A stretch of DNA of 64,000 nucleotides from NCBI RefSeq assembly GCF_024763615.1, contig NC_077222.1, positions 105,123,417 through 105,187,416 of the forward strand, given 5' to 3'. This DNA comes from Phlebotomus papatasi (taxonomy: Eukaryota; Arthropoda; Insecta; Diptera; Psychodidae). Below, piece by piece: positions 59,692 to 64,000 of this stretch; positions within the stretch are counted from its first letter, which is position 1, and each line of letters starts with the position of its first letter. The translations under genes were made by a program, and so were the position numbers. The notes beneath the pieces were generated by a model. The model saw only the letters and a program-made list of their open reading frames with translations. It was not told the DNA's origin and ran no database searches.

Positions 59692-60679
59692 GTAGGGGAA
59701 AGTGACCATGCTTGATACTGTAAAATGATGTCCAAGGTTTGTGATTATTTTCTGATTAACACACAAACCGAAGCGATTCTTGCACTATGATAAAAAAATG
59801 TCTCACTTATTAGGTTCATAATCCAACCTCAAATAGTTCCTGGAAATCCTTAGATTTTCCTCAAGAAGAAAATGGAAATTCAGTAGCGATTTTTATACAA
59901 GTTGGGTCCGGGGCCTTCCTGTATAATAATTGATTCGACAATTCGGAGGCCCATTTTCACTGCAAAAAATTCACCGGATACAAAAAATTGCACATCAATA
60001 TTTAAACGGAACTCTAATCTATCTGCTTAAATCGTTTATATAACTGGTTATTAGTTTTAAAATCACTTTTATGTAATTTTCCTAAGCCATGTTTTTATGA
60101 CATTAGGGCGCTAGCGAAAACCATTTTTTCACTTTGAGTCCATGAAAATGTCATTCTGCAACCTTAAAATTCAGGCAACAGGGTTGAAGATTATGTCAAT
60201 TGTCGATAAAATTGGCGGATTGCAATATGTGTAATCATGAAATAATCACATCTAATGATATAGTTGCCACATTAAAATTATCATTCATGGACCCTTCTTA
60301 AAATATAGGATGGACACATGTAGAATTTATGTTATTACCACCCACAAAAACAGTGTCCACCAAGTGAAAATATTTTTACATAAATATTAATACTGATGAC
60401 CCCTCTATGTGCCTATGATAGTAGTTTTCGTGAACAGCGACATTAATTAATAAATACTTATGAAATATCATGTATCGAAATTACAGTTTTGGGCCTATTT
60501 TTGATTTTTGCTTCCTGAAACTAGGAAAAAAGAGCTAGGATCCTATTTTTTTTAGGAAATGTGAGGCTTAGCACCAGCTATTAAAATATATTGCTGTGAG
60601 TCATAATTATTGATTAACGTAGGAAAAAAATAGTTATTATCAAGCTTGGATCGTATCAAGCATGGTCACTTTCCCCTAC
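59692..60679. mobile_element. TIR DNA transposon, 0.99 kb, related to 3911-5379
   Basis: The left end GTAGGGGAAAGTGACCATGC and the reverse complement of the right end GTAGGGGAAAGTGACCATGC are identical over 20 bp and continue TTGATAC. The interior is homologous to 3911-5379 in reverse orientation. The element is inserted in sequence carrying AGATCGGCAC words on both sides (59650, 60823). Non-coding. Confidence 0.9.
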
Positions 60680-61400
60680 TTCCTTTTATGAAGTATAGTC
60701 TTCGTTTCAGCTCGTTTAACATTATAAATTTTCCACAGACAATTCAAAATGGTAAATTTTAATGTACTGTACTAGAAACACAAATTTGGTAAACTTGCGG
60801 AAGATTGGCACGAGATTTACAGATCGGCACTCGAGTGAACCTTGAGCGGCATAGTTACCTGCACCTTGATTACACATATATTTAAATGCATTGATTCCTT
60901 ATTGACCGTTTTTGATATTTTTTTAAAGAATTTCAGAGGACATTGTAACGCACCGTATCTAAAGGTCTCTAATTGCTATCAGTGTTGCTCGCATGAATTA
61001 TAGCCTTGTGTGTAAATCTCTTATTTGGACGCCCTTCCCTTGCAACTTTTTTAAAGAAACTAAAAGTTTAAATCGAACTTTATTCGTAATCAATCAATTT
61101 CAGAATATGGCATGACAATCGGATTCTTTAATTTAATTTGAGTATTAGTTTGAGTAGAACAATAAAAATTTTGAGAAAAAATTAAAGTTGAATTTCATGT
61201 TTAAATTTTTAAAATCAATTTTGTAAAATTGTTAGTACCCACCGAGCACGGATAGCTGAAAAAACTAGCGGTTTCATCATGTTTTTACTCGGTTGGTCAG
61301 CAAAAATATGCTGACCGGTCAGCAGTTCTCGAACAAAAAGTGCTAACTAAATGGAAATGACAGTGCCCATTTGGTGGTAGCTGGGTATCAATCGTTCGAA
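60680..61400. other. no gene seen; 3' flank of the EcKinase-like gene
   Basis: Contains AGATCGGCAC flanking sequence and, near 61290-61325, GGTCAGCA/TGCTGACC palindromic words. No terminator or poly(A) site could be assigned with confidence. Confidence 0.35.
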
Positions 61401-62768
61401 TCAAACATCAAAAAATTTTACACTATCGAACCACTTTAAGCTTCTTTTGCATGATTCAGTGTATCTTTTTCCTGTAAACATAATTTTGATCATGTCTTTT
61501 GCTGATTCCTCATTGGTCAGTCCATCGAGTCCTGATCCTTTGTCAGATTGACGTTCCATGAGGACGACTGGAAGTACATTGGCCATTGTGAAGAAACCAT
61601 AGATTTCTCGTTTTCTCATCTCTTCCAATAGATCATCGAATGTTGGAATATTTTTGTGTTTTACATTTTCAAGTGTCTCTGTGAATGCTTCATAATAGAT
61701 GCGCAATAGCTTTTCACGATAATTCTCGCGGACTTCGAGTTTGGGACTGGAGTTTAAGAAATACTGAAGGTCATGAGCTGGCGAAGTGTAGTATGAGAAT
61801 TGAAGATCAATCTAAAGAGAGAAGAGAATTGTGTTTTAAATTGAGCAATTTGGGCGAGTTGGTTTTTGTTAAATTTTAATGGACTTACAGGAATACAATG
61901 GATGGGTTTTCCGGTTTTTTCATCGTATTTGAAGAGGAAATTATTGATCCAGAAATCACCGTGATTCAGTACTCGATATTTTTCATTTTTCATTTGGGCG
62001 TATTCATAGAACATTGTCCAAATTCTAGGCTTCAATTTTTCCAATTTCTCTGATATTTTTTCAAAGCCTGGCCAGGTTTTGACCGTTTCACAGAGCATTG
62101 GAAAATTTCCACTTAAGGCAGCTTGAGCAAGTCCTGGATTTTCCACGGAACCTGTGATTAATCCAGAAGTAAAGAGATCCATTTTTGATGGAGTTTCCTC
62201 AGCTAGAACCATGGAAGCTCCATGAAGTTGACCAAGTTTCTTCAGAACGATCTCACAATGATCGAAATCCAAGAGGAGTTTCCGATCAACCATCTTATGG
62301 TTAGTTCCAAGATCCTCCATTGCTACTATTTTTGCATCTTCCAGGTCAACTGTGTAGTAGAGTCTGATGGATATTGAGGAAAGTAATGCTTACAACTTTT
62401 TCCAAATAAAAAAACGAAGAAAAATTCACATACTTTGGCGCAAAAACGGTTCCTCCGGCTAATTCTGACAATCTCGGCATGATATTCTTAAGCATCTCAA
62501 CTTCCTTTTTATAAACATTATTGTTGTCGAGTAAAACCTTACTCGCTCCACTGTTTTCAATGTGTTTTACAATGCACTGAACTTTATCATCTTTCCCATT
62601 TTCACCACGGTAACTAATCACCACACGATAAATCGTACTGCAGTAATTGTCACCAGGTGATGATGCTAATTGCATATCATAACTGATAAGTTCAAAATTT
62701 TTCAATTTGAAACCGCACTTTAGAACATTTTCAAAGAAATTCCTATTTAGATTCTCCGGCACTGACAT
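61401..62768 (-). CDS. EcKinase / CHK-kinase-like protein, complete, 3 exons
   Basis: Minus-strand gene with exons 62768-62434, 62363-61889 and 61811-61401. Donors GTATGTG and GTAAGT and acceptors ATCAG and TTTAG keep the frame open, giving 1221 nt, or 406 aa plus stop; the family is usually about 400-420 aa. The start is ATG 62768 (MSVPENLNRN); an upstream in-frame GTG at 62795 is less likely. Visible motifs are a C-terminal exon-1 APK joined to LYYT, then IVAMEDLG, then LGQLHGASMVLAEE (the family's LaklHAaS block). The Brenner-type catalytic loop LNHGDFWINNFLF sits near the end of exon 2, and IDLQFSYYTSPAHDL, the metal-binding equivalent, opens exon 3. The family (ecdysteroid kinase-like, DUF1679/CHK) phosphorylates small hydroxylated molecules; some members act on ecdysteroids, others are linked to detoxification. 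No signal peptide or membrane segment is seen, so it is probably cytosolic. The substrate cannot be told from sequence. These genes usually occur in clusters, but no second copy is visible here. Confidence 0.95.
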
Positions 62769-62845
62769 GGTTCTTGTGTTTATTTTTGGATGCACACTTG
62801 GTCAAAATCTTCGAGTGAGTGATTTGGGAAAAAATGTAAGTTTGG

Positions 62846-62853
62846 CTTTTATA
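62846..62853 (-). promoter_or_regulatory. TATA box of the EcKinase-like gene
   Basis: On the minus strand the sequence reads GTATAAAAGCC, 78 bases before the ATG at 62768. An initiator-like TCACTC lies about 30 bases downstream, near 62810-62817. Spacing and motifs suit an insect TATA/Inr promoter with a 5' UTR of about 45-50 nt. The transcription start is inferred. Confidence 0.55.
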
Positions 62854-62929
62854 CTATTTCGCTATAACTCTTTTGGGGAGAGAGATAATATTTCGCAGAG
62901 ATACGTTGGCATAGAATTCTAAGCAAGAT

Positions 62930-63535
62930 ACTGTCTCGGTTTTATTCGCTGTAAATTAAATTTTCAGCATTCGACAAAAGTGACGCTTTCGTTAAATATC
63001 ATCGTAATATTTAAATTTGTTTTTAGGAACTGTTTGAAAATTAACCCATTAGAAGAATGTACTAGAAATACTAGATGGAGAATTATCTTCTCAGCTTGTT
63101 GTAAAAACGGAAAAATGATAATCTTCAGGAGGCACGGGAAAACGCTATCAAACACGTATCATAACGGTCATTGAATTTAAATTCCTTACATCAAATTCTC
63201 TTAAGAACTATTGATTTATGTAGTGCAACTGCCTAAGAATAGATTTTGTCACTCAGAACTCAGAACAGGAAAGAGACAGAGGGAGAATATTATCAAAATC
63301 GGTGCGATGTCAAACTTTCCGTGCGTCATTTTCTACACAGAATTTGCATAGAAGTAGAAAAAATTCCAACAGGTTATTCAATAATCCTGAAGGGTAACAC
63401 GTAGATGGCGCTACTCTCAAAAAAATCTTTGATGTCTCTTGAATTAACCATCTTCGAATGACACTTGTCAAAATTTTACAGAAAACGGACCATTGATTTT
63501 CAAGCAGTGAGAAGTAATATTAACCTTAGTGTTTT
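62930..63535. other. no gene seen; upstream of the EcKinase-like gene
   Basis: No exon or RNA gene recognised on either strand. Confidence 0.4.
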
Positions 63536-63538
63536 TAA

Positions 63539-63806
63539 CAGGGGCATGACATTTCGTATGTGTCTCAAATGTTTCTAGCACGCCGAGAAACCTTTTGAGA
63601 TTATTAGCTGTTTTCTATCATTGTAGAATAAATTAGCAAGAAATACTAATACAAAATAAAAGCCAATTTAATAACGAAGAGGCAACCGAAAACCCGAAAT
63701 TGGCAACCTACGTAGTTTTGGATATATCTCGTGAAATGTGTATGAAAACAGGAAAAAAATTACACTAAAACTGGTCGCATTTTTCAGAGATAGTGTAACC
63801 TCACTG
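63539..63806. mobile_element. hAT-like MITE, copy 2, with 8-bp target duplication
   Basis: Flanked by GTTTTTAA at 63531-63538 and 63807-63814. Ends CAGGGGCATGACATT and GTAACCTCACTG. Full-length match, reversed, to 29251-29518. Confidence 0.88.
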
Positions 63807-64000
63807 GTTTTTAATAGAAAACTAAACTGGACCCCTAAAAGTTGTCAATATTGCAAGAAAACCCGAAAAATCATTTAAAGTGTATTGAACGACCCCAATG
63901 TGAAATTAAGGAAGTTTGTTAAGGTTTTATAAGATGTCGTATGTTCAACATCATGATATTTTGGGTATTAAAAGGCTCTTAACATGATACTTGTCACATT

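Overview
This window looks like 64 kb of insect genomic DNA: AT-rich, GT-AG introns, and dense in short inverted-repeat transposons and decayed non-LTR retrotransposons. The two recognisable gene pieces fit an insect, probably a nematoceran fly such as a sand fly or mosquito relative; that taxonomic placement is inference. Coding content is very low. Almost all short ORFs are chance or repeat-derived.

Genes. (1) One confident complete gene lies on the minus strand at 61401-62768. It has three exons, encodes 406 aa, belongs to the EcKinase / CHK-kinase-like family, and has a TATA box upstream. (2) One isolated plus-strand exon at 45132-45304 reads as the conserved early segment of nucleoporin Nup88 (Drosophila mbo). 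Its partner exons were not found, so the introns must be long. (3) A weak 17-codon candidate first exon at 12164-12214 follows a TATA-bearing arm of a 1.46 kb inverted repeat.

Layout. 1-10.7 kb: a foldback MITE, a 1.47 kb TIR element (3911-5379), an RNase H/C-terminal remnant of an I-group LINE (about 6100-7330), and a truncated MITE. 10.7-14 kb: a cluster of foldbacks and MITEs around the promoter-bearing inverted repeat. 16-19.4 kb: tandem hairpin units and a dispersed TTTAGTACA palindrome. 21-27.2 kb: an RTE-like LINE remnant on minus, a three-copy tandem repeat and more MITEs. 27.2-31.1 kb: AT microsatellites, two tRNA-derived sequences, a hAT MITE nested in another MITE, and a large composite hairpin. 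31.2-32.9 kb: two TIR elements. 35.3-37.6 kb: a Jockey/CR1-like reverse transcriptase remnant split by a GC-richer minisatellite. 39.3-44.5 kb: satellite-like units in inverted orientation around a central core. 45-59 kb: the Nup88 exon, degenerate tandem arrays and several TIR elements. 59.7-60.7 kb: a TIR element related to the one at 3.9 kb. 61.4-62.9 kb: the kinase gene. 63.5-63.8 kb: a hAT MITE with 8-bp target duplications.

No functional link between the two genes is visible. The most interesting content is structural: covarying hammerhead-like hairpins, a clan of MITEs with TA-GGG ends, two elements sharing interiors but not TIRs, and large inverted satellite arms.
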